Below, in pieces: positions 1 to 6,907 of a stretch of 64,000 nucleotides of DNA. The notes beneath the pieces are model-generated. The model saw only the letters and a program-made list of their open reading frames with translations, ran no database searches and was not told where the DNA came from. Source of the DNA: Bacteroides sp. (GTDB lineage: Bacteria; Bacillota; Clostridia; Oscillospirales; Acutalibacteraceae); the NCBI GenBank assembly GCA_023665085.1, contig JAMPEQ010000007.1, positions 1 through 64,000 of the forward strand, given 5' to 3'. A program made the position numbers and the translations under genes. Positions within the stretch are counted from its first letter, which is position 1. Each line of letters opens with the position of its first letter.

Positions 1-923
1 ATAAAGAAAAAACTTTAGGCAAATTGATAAGTGGTAAAGACTGTATGCCCGAAAGCTGTTACGATGAATTTGAAATGGTGCGAAATAATTTCAACAAACA
101 AGGCGGAAGAATTTACTACCATATGATACAATCCTTCGCTCAAGATGATGGCATCACACCCGAAAAATGTCACGAAATCGGTATACAAATGGCTGAACAT
201 TGCTTCCCAAATTTTCAAGTTTTAGTTGCAACTCACATTGATAAAAAGCACATGCACAATCATTTTATTATAAATTCCGTTAGTTATAAGGACGGAAAGA
301 AAATGGATTTATCGCCGCAAGACTTACTTGATATAAAAAATTATTCTAATCAGTTGTGCAAAGAGAACGGATTTATTGTAACAGAGGCTAAGACAAGACG
401 AAATGAAAATCCAAAGTGGAAATTGAAAATCAGATACTGGGCATTGAAAATGATGCAGGAATCTTATGATATGGATGAGTTCGTTTGGAAAATGAGTATG
501 CACGGAATTGACATCAAGTACAATTCCAAATACAAATATATGACCTACACAGACAGTGAAGGTCATCGCTGCAGAGATGCAAAACTGTTTGATGAGAGAT
601 TACTAAAGAAAAATCTTGAAATGTATTTTGATTTAGGCGGCTGCAATTCAATTCTTGCAGAGGACATACTCGATTATCAAACACCAACAACAGGAAACTG
701 TACTGACGGATTGACTGCAAATATTTTTGAAATGCTTTCAAATCTACCAACAATTGAACAAAACGAAGATTACTATGATGGTGGTATTGAAGATATTGAA
801 CTTGATAAAATCGTTGAGAAAATGCGTGCTCACGGATTAAAAATCACAAAAGCACAAATTGCTCATTGCAGAAATGAATATGACAATCAACAACAAAGTC
901 AAGGCTTTGGTATTTTGATGTAG
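1..923 (+). CDS. MobP-family relaxase/mobilization protein, 5' end cut by window edge
   Basis: The protein nicks the origin of transfer and pilots the single strand during conjugation. The central block at about nt 230-285 reads THIDKKHMHNHFIINS, the HxDxxHxHNH metal-binding motif of MobA/MobL (PF03432-type) relaxases. The frame stays open to the left edge, with KEKTLGKLISGKDC before the first possible TTG start, so the N-terminus with the catalytic Tyr lies outside. The C-terminal part is alpha-helical without a recognisable domain. It ends with FGILM, a C-terminal Met like many other proteins in the window. The next gene follows 8 nt downstream behind a good SD, implying one operon with the HTH protein. 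Relaxase family is fairly sure; the element type is inferred. Confidence 0.85.
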   Translation, partial: KEKTLGKLISGKDCMPESCYDEFEMVRNNFNKQGGRIYYHMIQSFAQDDGITPEKCHEIGIQMAEHCFPNFQVLVATHIDKKHMHNHFIINSVSYKDGKKMDLSPQDLLDIKNYSNQLCKENGFIVTEAKTRRNENPKWKLKIRYWALKMMQESYDMDEFVWKMSMHGIDIKYNSKYKYMTYTDSEGHRCRDAKLFDERLLKKNLEMYFDLGGCNSILAEDILDYQTPTTGNCTDGLTANIFEMLSNLPTIEQNEDYYDGGIEDIELDKIVEKMRAHGLKITKAQIAHCRNEYDNQQQSQGFGILM

Positions 924-931
924 GAGGCATT

Positions 932-1138
932 ATGAAGAAAACAAAATCAGAATTAAAATCTATGGCAAATGAAATAGCAGCACAATACGGCTGCTTTCTC
1001 AATGTTACTGAGGTAGGTAAAGTGCTTGGCATCAGCAGAGAAACAGCAAGAAAATTAGTTTCAAACCTATCGTGTGCAGAGATTGGAAACACCAATAAAT
1101 ACTATATTTACGATGTACTTGAATTTGTTTACAAATAA
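932..1138 (+). CDS. Small helix-turn-helix DNA-binding protein, excisionase-like
   Basis: A 68-residue protein with a helix-turn-helix segment at about residues 25-48 (VTEVGKVLGISRETARKLVS). Size and position between a relaxase and a tyrosine integrase fit an excisionase/recombination directionality factor or a small regulator of the integrase operon. The SD AGGAGG overlaps the relaxase stop and lies 5 nt before the ATG. The role as excisionase is inferred from context only. Confidence 0.7.
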   Translation: MKKTKSELKSMANEIAAQYGCFLNVTEVGKVLGISRETARKLVSNLSCAEIGNTNKYYIYDVLEFVYK

Positions 1139-1151
1139 TCTCTATATTAGC

Positions 1152-1179
1152 TGGACTTTCAAAAGTCTCTGTGGTATTG
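1152..1179 (+). promoter_or_regulatory. Candidate promoter, TGGACT-16-GTATTG, recurring leader
   Basis: TGGACT (1152-1157) and GTATTG (1174-1179) are separated by 16 nt, followed by TGTGTTG and a strong SD. The same arrangement recurs at 4634-4661 (TGGACT-16-GTATGT) and 46703-46730 (TGGACT-16-TATACT). The boxes are weak matches to a sigma-A promoter, so the call rests on the recurrence. Confidence 0.3.
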
Positions 1180-1205
1180 TGTGTTGCTGAAAGGAGGATG
1201 ATTTT

Positions 1206-1493
1206 ATGCCAAAACCAGTTGATTATTATCAGAATGTCGCAGTTAAATCTGTTCAAAAAATTTCAGATATGGATTACGAAGAATGGAAATGGCGAGAGGG
1301 ATATATTGACTTCCAAGGCATTCTATCAATATGGGAAAGCACTGAAAAGTTCAAAGGACAACGCTATATTGCTTTCAACAATTTAGTGGGAGATTGGTTT
1401 CATACAGGCTATGGTGAGTACACCATAAAGGACAATATCATCACTATAAAAACAAAAAACAGTCTGTATGAATTTGAAATTATACACAAATAG
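1206..1493 (+). CDS. Hypothetical protein of an integrative element
   Basis: A 95-residue soluble protein that I do not recognise. It begins MPKPVDYYQ, is rich in aromatic residues (WKWREGY, GDWFHTGYGEY) and ends in a predicted beta-hairpin with no Cys or transmembrane segment. The SD AAAGGAGG lies 8 nt before the ATG, and the gene ends 11 nt before the integrase start, so it is probably co-transcribed with the integrase. It could be a small accessory factor of recombination or a remnant of a larger gene. Confidence 0.6.
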   Translation: MPKPVDYYQNVAVKSVQKISDMDYEEWKWREGYIDFQGILSIWESTEKFKGQRYIAFNNLVGDWFHTGYGEYTIKDNIITIKTKNSLYEFEIIHK

Positions 1494-1504
1494 GAGGTGC
1501 GTTT

Positions 1505-2647
1505 ATGTACGAACTATACGATAAGAACGGAAACTTTATCTGTTATCGTATGACTAAACGAATTAAGAATGACTTAGGTGAGTATGATGTGTTAACCGCA
1601 AGGTCAAAGAAAAGCGAGAAAGAATGCAGAAAGATTATGGACGATAAAATTCGTGATTACTACATTCAGAAAGAAACAGAAAAACACAAAGGTATATTCC
1701 CTGATATGCTGTTCAAGGACTTTGCAGACAACTGGTACGAACTAAATGTTAAGAATGCTGATTGCAGCCAAGTAAATAAAGACAATTACAAAAATTATGT
1801 TTACACTCACATAATACCCTATTTTAGTAATTATAGATTATGCGAAATACGCGAAGATGATTGTCAACGATTTCTGAATCAATATGTCGGAAAGAGTAAA
1901 GCAATGGTATCAAAGTTAAGAATGACTCTAAGACGAATTATGCGTAAGGCTAAAAAGCAAAAATTGATACCAGATAACCCTGCTGAAGATATTGTACTAC
2001 CAAGTGTTACACAAGGCAGTCGCAGACCGATAACGGATGAGGAACGAGCAATGATCCTTGAAACAGCTAAGACTCATTATGCAGGAACGATGGTTCTAAC
2101 AATGCTCTACTGTGGACTCAGACCAATAGAAATTCGCAGAATGGAATGGAGTTGGTTGGACTTTGAAAATTCAATCCTCACAGTAGGCAAATCAAAAACT
2201 GAGGCTGGCACAGGCAGAAAGATACCGATTCCGCCACAGTTAAAATCAGCATTGATAGAACACAAACTCAAAGGGCAAAACGATAAGTGGGTATTTGTTA
2301 GATACAAAAATCACAGTTTACCACTTGATGAAAATGCGTTCTATCACGCATGGCACAACTTTTGTAGAGAAATGGACATCTCAAACGGTGCAACGATTTA
2401 CAGAAATCAAATAACAAAATCAACTCTTGCACCAGATCTCGAGCCTTACCTGCTCCGACATACCTTCTGTACAGATTGTCAAGCTGCAGGCGTACCACTG
2501 AATGTTGCAAAAGAATTAATGGGACATAGTGACATATCCGTAACTGCTAAAATCTACACCCACATGATAGATGAAGTGTTTGAGCAGAACAGAAAAAGAT
2601 TAGCAGAATATGCAAGTCAAAAGGAGCTAAAAGCAGTGAATGAATAA
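1505..2647 (+). CDS. int: Tyrosine recombinase / integrase
   Basis: This 380-residue site-specific recombinase would integrate and excise the element at its attachment site. It has an arm-binding N-terminal region (1-60), a SAM-like core-binding domain (about 65-165, with FADNWYEL and LRMTLRRIMRKAKKQ) and a C-terminal catalytic domain. Catalytic residues are visible: Arg in CGLRPIEIRR, Lys in the KSKTEAGTGRK hairpin, His-Arg box in LLRHTFCTD, His in MGHSDISVT and Tyr in KIYTHM. The length is normal for ICE integrases. The SD GGAGG is 6 nt before the ATG. The gene reads toward the tRNA-Gln fragment 2.3 kb away, and a perfect 12-bp terminator follows. A degraded paralogous tail lies at 4438-4536. 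Confidence 0.93.
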   Translation: MYELYDKNGNFICYRMTKRIKNDLGEYDVLTARSKKSEKECRKIMDDKIRDYYIQKETEKHKGIFPDMLFKDFADNWYELNVKNADCSQVNKDNYKNYVYTHIIPYFSNYRLCEIREDDCQRFLNQYVGKSKAMVSKLRMTLRRIMRKAKKQKLIPDNPAEDIVLPSVTQGSRRPITDEERAMILETAKTHYAGTMVLTMLYCGLRPIEIRRMEWSWLDFENSILTVGKSKTEAGTGRKIPIPPQLKSALIEHKLKGQNDKWVFVRYKNHSLPLDENAFYHAWHNFCREMDISNGATIYRNQITKSTLAPDLEPYLLRHTFCTDCQAAGVPLNVAKELMGHSDISVTAKIYTHMIDEVFEQNRKRLAEYASQKELKAVNE

Positions 2648-2652
2648 AGGAA

Positions 2653-2699
2653 AAGCCGTTTACACAGCGTGTTATCACTATGTAAACGGCTTAAATAAA
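2653..2699 (+). terminator. Terminator after the integrase
   Basis: Perfect 12-bp inverted repeat, AAGCCGTTTACA (2653-2664) and TGTAAACGGCTT (2681-2692), with a 16-nt loop, beginning 5 nt after the integrase stop. It is followed by an A/T-rich tail and preceded by A residues, so it could act in both directions. Confidence 0.75.
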
Positions 2700-2897
2700 A
2701 GTCATATATAATAATTTATCTATGTCAAAAAAAGAATGCTACTAACCACTAATGTACCCTTTATCACTTGTATATACTCTGTTTCTTACTCATTATAAAA
2801 ATCAAAAGGACATTTACAATTTTAAAATACTACTGTATAATGAAAAATAATGCACAAGCGAATTATATACACTTTGCTTTTTGTGAAAATGCAATTT

Positions 2898-3719
2898 TTA
2901 TTTAATAAAGGTCTTTTTAATACGCTCATAGCATTTTACCTGTGCATTGGTAAATGGCCATTTTGTGTCCATATTGGGAAAGAATTTATAGGTTGGCAAT
3001 GCCACAACAAAAATCATAACAAACAGCAAATACGCAATAGCAATAATCCATGTACTGCTTACTGCAAGCTCATTTGCAATAACATAATGCAAATAGTAAA
3101 TACCGATAGGTATATGCAGTAAAATAACGCTCAGCAGTCCCGGATTATAGGGAGAACGAATCATTATACTCATTCCACCATGCACGGGAAGCTGCAGAAT
3201 ACCGAATATCATCGGCATAATACCAAGAGCAATTTTATCGGGCCAAATCATTGGAAACAGATAGACTGTAAAAACTACAAGACAATTTCCCCACATTGTA
3301 GAAAATTGGTTTAGAGGATATCTGTCGATAGGTGCATTTGCAGGAAAAGCCTCTTTATTGAAAGGCAGCTTTTTACCACGCTGAATATCATTTGCCATAA
3401 TCGGACCACCACCCGGCCAGCCATATTCTTCCACTTCATGTGCATTTATAGCAATAAAACTTAATATATTGAGCCGAAGCAGAATGCTCAGTGAATCCCA
3501 CCTGAAAATAAGGACAGCTACTGCTGCAGCTAAGGCAATAGCACACAACCAAACCCAATTTGTTAAAAAGAACTTAAATATTTTTTGCATATAAATTTCC
3601 ATAGCCTTTCCGGCTACAAATCGTTCATTAAAAATCAGCCATACAGCCTTGTTGTAGCCGAACAAGGTGTATAATGGAAATTTTGAGGTCAATATAATTA
3701 GTATTGTGTGATTTTTCAC
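2898..3719 (-). CDS. HXXEE domain-containing membrane protein
   Basis: An integral membrane protein with several hydrophobic segments and the HXXEE signature in FIAINAHEVEEYGWPGG, the defining motif of this family of unknown function. I place the start at a GTG (3717-3719) because a perfect AGGAGG lies 6 nt upstream. An ORF extended to 3869 would cross into the divergent tetR. With this start the protein is 273 residues, longer at the N-terminus than the core, which begins near a second possible start (MEIYMQKIFKF, 3602). It is divergent to a TetR gene that very likely represses it. Substrate and function are unknown; a transporter-like or stress role is possible. Confidence 0.75.
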   Translation of the reverse strand: MKNHTILIILTSKFPLYTLFGYNKAVWLIFNERFVAGKAMEIYMQKIFKFFLTNWVWLCAIALAAAVAVLIFRWDSLSILLRLNILSFIAINAHEVEEYGWPGGGPIMANDIQRGKKLPFNKEAFPANAPIDRYPLNQFSTMWGNCLVVFTVYLFPMIWPDKIALGIMPMIFGILQLPVHGGMSIMIRSPYNPGLLSVILLHIPIGIYYLHYVIANELAVSSTWIIAIAYLLFVMIFVVALPTYKFFPNMDTKWPFTNAQVKCYERIKKTFIK

Positions 3720-3726
3720 ACAATAC
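3701..3726. promoter_or_regulatory. Palindrome over the HXXEE start: candidate TetR operator
   Basis: Perfect 11-bp inverted repeat GTATTGTGTGA (3701-3711) and TCACACAATAC (3716-3726) with a TTTT spacer. It covers the GTG start and touches the SD of the minus-strand HXXEE gene, 90 bp from the divergent tetR. Dyad symmetry between a TetR gene and its neighbour is typical of an operator. It could also form an RNA hairpin that hides the start codon. Confidence 0.6.
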
Positions 3727-3814
3727 CTCCTCTTAATTCTAACAATATTATACTTTGAAAAAACCATACCATCAACCAACAACTTTAAGACAAGTGTTGC
3801 ATTAGGAGATAAGC

Positions 3815-4384
3815 ATGAATAAACGACCTGATATAACAGAAAAGACAAGAAAAAATATATGTGATGCATTTTGGGAAATGCATCTTAGTGCACCTATAAA
3901 CAAAGTATATGTCAGCGATATTGTTGAAAAAGCCAATATTAATCGGGCAACATTTTATCGTTACTATCACGATGTATACGAAATTCGTGAGGAAAAAGAA
4001 ACAGAGCTGATTAATTATTTTAAAGAGCAATTAAGAAATTTCTCAACTATACCCTCTCATAAGCGTATAGCAGTAATACTGCATGAGATTAGTAATTTCT
4101 ATAAACAGCAAGAGAAATATATGAGCATTTTGCTGGGCGAATTTGGAGATACTGCATTTTCTCATATATTAAGTGAACAATTAGCAGAACTTTTAATGGA
4201 TAATTTTTCCGAGCACGAAATATCTTCAGAGCAGCAGTTAATTATTGCGTTTGCACGAGGTGGTATTATAGGAATTATACAAGAATGGATCACATCAAAA
4301 GGTTCTGTTTCAGCAGAAAAAATGTGTGCTATATCCTTGAACATCATCAACAATGGAATATTGCCTGAATTCCAAAAAATATAA
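3815..4384 (+). CDS. TetR/AcrR family transcriptional regulator
   Basis: A 189-residue regulator. Residues about 10-55 form the TetR-type N-terminal HTH (KTRKNICDAFWEMH, then VSDIVEKANINRATFYRYYHD), where INRATFYRYY is the recognition-helix signature. The C-terminal half is a helical ligand/dimer domain of the TetR_C type found in DhaS-like Firmicutes regulators. The SD AGGAGA lies 5 nt before the ATG. The divergent neighbour is an HXXEE membrane protein, with an 11-bp palindrome between them; repression of that gene and self-repression are the likely functions. Confidence 0.88.
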   Translation: MNKRPDITEKTRKNICDAFWEMHLSAPINKVYVSDIVEKANINRATFYRYYHDVYEIREEKETELINYFKEQLRNFSTIPSHKRIAVILHEISNFYKQQEKYMSILLGEFGDTAFSHILSEQLAELLMDNFSEHEISSEQQLIIAFARGGIIGIIQEWITSKGSVSAEKMCAISLNIINNGILPEFQKI

Positions 4385-4437
4385 CATTAATAACAATAGA
4401 TTTTGGTTTCTATTAAACATATCTGCCACCTTTTGTG

Positions 4438-4536
4438 GATATAAACACACATATAATTGCTGAGGTATTTGAACAAAACAGAAAAAGATTAGCAAAATAT
4501 GCGAATCAAAAAGAACAAAAGGCAGTAAACGAGTAA
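4438..4536 (+). pseudogene. Decayed C-terminal tail of a second integrase
   Basis: Reading the + strand gives INTHIIAEVFEQNRKRL, then AKYANQKEQKAVNE and a stop. This aligns with the last 31 residues of the intact integrase (IYTHMIDEVFEQNRKRL, then AEYASQKELKAVNE), with the catalytic Tyr replaced by Asn. No open frame precedes it. It is the 3' scar of a related integrase gene, implying an earlier element or a recombination between two integrase copies that trapped the TetR/HXXEE genes. Confidence 0.85.
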
Positions 4537-4633
4537 AGGTGTAAAAGTGGTAAGGACAGTTCAAAATTTGAACCACACCTACCTCATAATACGGTGACAA
4601 ACAATATATAAAGGCGAAATATTTTATTTTTAC

Positions 4634-4661
4634 TGGACTTTAAGAACAAGGTGTGGTATGT
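4634..4661 (+). repeat. Second copy of the integrase-operon leader (TGGACT-16-GTATGT)
   Basis: This region resembles nt 1150-1190 upstream of the intact integrase operon (CTGGACTTT, then GTGTGGTAT and TTGTGTTG), but no gene follows. Together with the integrase tail just upstream it marks remains of a second related element end. Confidence 0.45.
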
Positions 4662-4713
4662 ATTGTGTTGCAGAAACGCTTGGCTCTGTTTGTCGCTACA
4701 CAAATCTTAAGGT

Positions 4714-4741
4714 AAAGGTGAGGATTAAAGTCCTCGCCTTT
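4714..4741. terminator. Stem-loop, terminator-like
   Basis: AAAGGTGAGGA (4714-4724) pairs with TCCTCGCCTTT (4731-4741), with one G-U type mismatch. It lies in a gene-free stretch between the integrase scar and the tRNA fragment. Confidence 0.45.
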
Positions 4742-4896
4742 ATCTCTCTAAAGTCTCTCACAGAATTGGCAAGGTTTGGCGAGTTTGTGAGTCTCAGAAA
4801 GTCTCACAGAGGACTATTATGGGGAAAAGCATATAATAGCATAAAGTAAAAAAGCACCTTGAAAAGTGCAAAAATGTGCCAAAAGGCGAAAGAAAA

Positions 4897-4921
4897 TGGA
4901 CAGTTCGTAGTGAACTGTCCA
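4897..4921 (-). terminator. Terminator of the tRNA-Gln unit
   Basis: Perfect 10-bp stem TGGACAGTTC (4897-4906) and GAACTGTCCA (4912-4921) with a 5-nt loop, 5 nt beyond the CCA end of the minus-strand tRNA fragment. On that strand it is followed by a T-rich run (ATTTTCTTT). It fits the normal 3' terminator of a tRNA gene. Confidence 0.65.
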
Positions 4922-4925
4922 ACTG

Positions 4926-4970
4926 TGGCAGAGGTATAAGGATTCGAACCTTAAATGACGGAGTCAGAGT
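4926..4970 (-). other. 3' fragment of tRNA-Gln(CUG): attachment-site (att) scar
   Basis: Read on the minus strand, the sequence starts in the anticodon loop (CTCTGAC, anticodon CTG). It continues with the 3' anticodon stem TCCGT, variable loop CATT, T arm TAAGG-TTCGAAT-CCTTA, acceptor strand TACCTCT, discriminator G and CCA. The 5' half of a tRNA is absent: the bases before the loop do not pair with the stem. A tRNA 3' half starting at the anticodon loop is the classic displaced attB copy left by tyrosine integrases. The element side should be the 5' side of the fragment, that is, to the right of 4970. Confidence 0.85.
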
Positions 4971-5190
4971 GTAAAATTTATTCCAAAATTACACCATTTT
5001 AAGCCAACTTCTGAGAGTTCAGTCTCTCAAAAGTCTCTTACATATTATTCTTATATTTTTACTGTTTTAATTATTTCCAAAATAAAAAGTTCTTTTAATC
5101 AGATTGCTTCAAAGAATTTTTCAACTATATATAAATTCAAATTAACAAACCGTATGACAAGTCCTGCATATCATTATATTTAAGAATAAC

Positions 5191-5853
5191 TCATTTGTTA
5201 TTTTTACTTCTGTTCAAGTGTTCCACACATGCATCTGTGATTGAGGAGGTTTTATTAACTTTTCTTTTATGATTTAAATATATTAAATAGGCATATGCTA
5301 TTATTTCAATAGCCATAAACGCAAATAAGAGAATTCCACCAATACTCTTAAAATAAAGCACACTTGCATCAATATATATTGAATAAATTACAAATGCACC
5401 AACGACAACACTAGAACTAACTCCGATAAGCATAGTAATTAAAGGAAAAACTCCTTTAGTACCAGTAATATCTTCTCTGCTTAGATCACTTTCATAAAAC
5501 AGAGCGCTTATTTTATAATTATCATATAAATATTTATCTACTGCAACAATATAATCACGATTAACATTCCCATTAAAAAGAAATGCAGATATTGTCATTG
5601 CTAATATTATTATAAACTGGATAATAAAAAATCTTATCAAAGGTGCACTACTACTAGGTATTACTTTTTCAGAATAAGATAATAACAATGTTATTAAAAC
5701 AGGTATTGTTGCTACTATAACTTTAAACATATTACTATTAATTTCTTTAATATTTTCAACTAACACTTCTCTTTGTTTAAGCAACAATTCTATTTCAAAT
5801 TTTGATTTTGCATTAAAATCGTCATTATTAAATTTCTCATTATATTCAGCCAT
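5191..5853 (-). CDS. Four-helix membrane protein of unknown function, defence-island neighbour
   Basis: This 220-residue protein is not one I recognise. A charged N-terminal region with a possible coiled coil (residues 15-40) is followed by four hydrophobic helices at about 43-60, 74-93, 136-160 and 168-192, and a short Lys/Asn-rich tail. The SD GGAGG sits 10 nt before the ATG. It lies 99 nt downstream of another unknown gene on the same strand, and that pair diverges from SIR2-HerA. A membrane partner next to a phage-defence pair could be an effector or a separate abortive system. Confidence 0.7.
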   Translation of the reverse strand: MAEYNEKFNNDDFNAKSKFEIELLLKQREVLVENIKEINSNMFKVIVATIPVLITLLLSYSEKVIPSSSAPLIRFFIIQFIIILAMTISAFLFNGNVNRDYIVAVDKYLYDNYKISALFYESDLSREDITGTKGVFPLITMLIGVSSSVVVGAFVIYSIYIDASVLYFKSIGGILLFAFMAIEIIAYAYLIYLNHKRKVNKTSSITDACVEHLNRSKNNK

Positions 5854-5952
5854 AATATTATATCCTCCAAAATATTAATACTTACTAAAACATAATATTA
5901 CAAAATATTTTTATTAAATTATAATTAATTTTTCATAAAACTCAAAACAATG

Positions 5953-6753
5953 TTATGATTTAATAATAAAATCAATAAATCCTGAAGATAAACTTGTCAG
6001 ATATCCTTTAACATCATACAAATATTTGCCTGAAATAATACTTGGATCATTTAACAAAGTTTCATCATCCATATTTTTAAAGTGTTCATAAACCAAATCA
6101 TCTTCTAATAATAACTTTTTACTGATCAAATGAAGAACAACAGAATATAAATCAATTTTCCAATTCAAATTACCCTGATCATAAATATGTCTAAACATAT
6201 CAAATACTGCATTTCTCATCTCAGATTTATCTTCTTGCCTTGCCCTTTCTTTACAAAAGCCAGAAGTAAAGCCAACTTCATAACCATTGTGGATATGCTT
6301 AAGAACATCTAAATCATAATCTGTTAGTTCATCAACTAAGTGAAGATAAATTTCTTTAACATCCTGATTAGTTTCTTTATCAGTTATTGAATTTAACAAT
6401 ATATTTTTATATGCCTCAATTTTTTCTTTTTGATATGTTTTTACAATTCGTTCAATAGTCTCTTCTAACAAATAACCGAACTCTTCGCTTTTCAAATAAT
6501 TTTGATTAACTTTTTCTTCTTCAATTTGTTTTAAATCTGAAAATAAACTGTCAAAAAAATCAGATAATCTTTTTTGGTGTCTCTCAGGTATGTACTTATC
6601 TAATAAAACTGATATAGGTCCACCGATATACGGAACAGCTCCAGTTAACGCAATCAATAAATTTCTTAAATGATCTTGCCAATCTAATTTATTTATACTT
6701 CCTAAACTCATATTATCATCTTTCAGGCTTAATGAATCGTTTTTTATTTTCAT
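5953..6753 (-). CDS. Unknown protein with N-terminal hydrophobic GAVPYIGGP segment
   Basis: A 266-residue protein. Near residues 32-55 a hydrophobic segment (LLIALTGAVPYIGGPISVLL) is followed by DKYIPERHQKRLSDFF; I associate this arrangement with uncharacterised proteins of bacterial defence islands, but cannot name a family. The rest is helical and acidic without obvious catalytic residues. An alternative start is M15 (MSLGSINKL). The gene is divergent to the SIR2 gene with about 150 bp between them. A membrane-targeted sensor or effector is conceivable, but the sequence does not prove it. Confidence 0.7.
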   Translation of the reverse strand: MKIKNDSLSLKDDNMSLGSINKLDWQDHLRNLLIALTGAVPYIGGPISVLLDKYIPERHQKRLSDFFDSLFSDLKQIEEEKVNQNYLKSEEFGYLLEETIERIVKTYQKEKIEAYKNILLNSITDKETNQDVKEIYLHLVDELTDYDLDVLKHIHNGYEVGFTSGFCKERARQEDKSEMRNAVFDMFRHIYDQGNLNWKIDLYSVVLHLISKKLLLEDDLVYEHFKNMDDETLLNDPSIISGKYLYDVKGYLTSLSSGFIDFIIKS

Positions 6754-6845
6754 AATAATATCACCTTCTTTTACATTATAGCATAATTAATTGAAATTCA
6801 AATGTAAAAATAAAAATTTCGTTAAATTATATAGTTATATTTAAT

Positions 6846-6874
6846 TTGACTTTTGCTTACTATTGAAATATTAT
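6846..6874 (+). promoter_or_regulatory. Promoter of the SIR2-HerA operon
   Basis: TTGACT (6846-6851), a 17-nt spacer and TATTAT (6869-6874) form a near-consensus sigma-A promoter. It ends 33 nt before the SIR2 start codon, which is preceded by AAAGGA. Confidence 0.65.
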
Positions 6875-6907
6875 TAAAGAAAGATACATTTTGGAAAGGA
6901 TATATTT

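Larger units (their letters stand above)
1..4925. mobile_element. Right-hand end of an integrative mobilizable/conjugative element (partial)
   Basis: This stretch carries a MobP-type relaxase (cut by the window edge), a small HTH protein, a tyrosine integrase reading toward a tRNA-Gln 3' fragment, and a TetR/HXXEE cargo pair. Relaxase-HTH-integrase at one end next to a tRNA scar is the usual end architecture of integrative elements. A decayed copy of the integrase tail at 4438-4536 shows that more than one related element has been here. The left boundary is outside the window, and the exact right boundary relative to the tRNA fragment is inferred. Confidence 0.6.
4752..5040. repeat. Cluster of AGTCTC repeats around the tRNA fragment, candidate integrase arm sites
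   Basis: AGTCTCTCA occurs at 4752-4760 and 5021-5029, with variants GTGAGTCTCA near 4787-4796, AGTCTCACA at 4800-4808 and AGTCTCTTA at 5032-5040. They flank the tRNA-Gln 3' fragment on both sides. Short direct repeats on both arms of an att core are what tyrosine integrases bind. The region 4537-5190 has no convincing gene; a 63-codon frame at 4658-4849 covers the repeats and looks accidental. Confidence 0.45.

Noticed and set aside
2850..3122. A 90-codon plus-strand frame opposite the HXXEE gene
   Set aside because: It is antisense to a gene with a recognised motif and has no SD.
4658..4849. A 63-codon frame beside the att site
   Set aside because: It reads through the terminator-like stem and the AGTCTC repeats and has no ribosome site; it is an accident of the repeat sequence.
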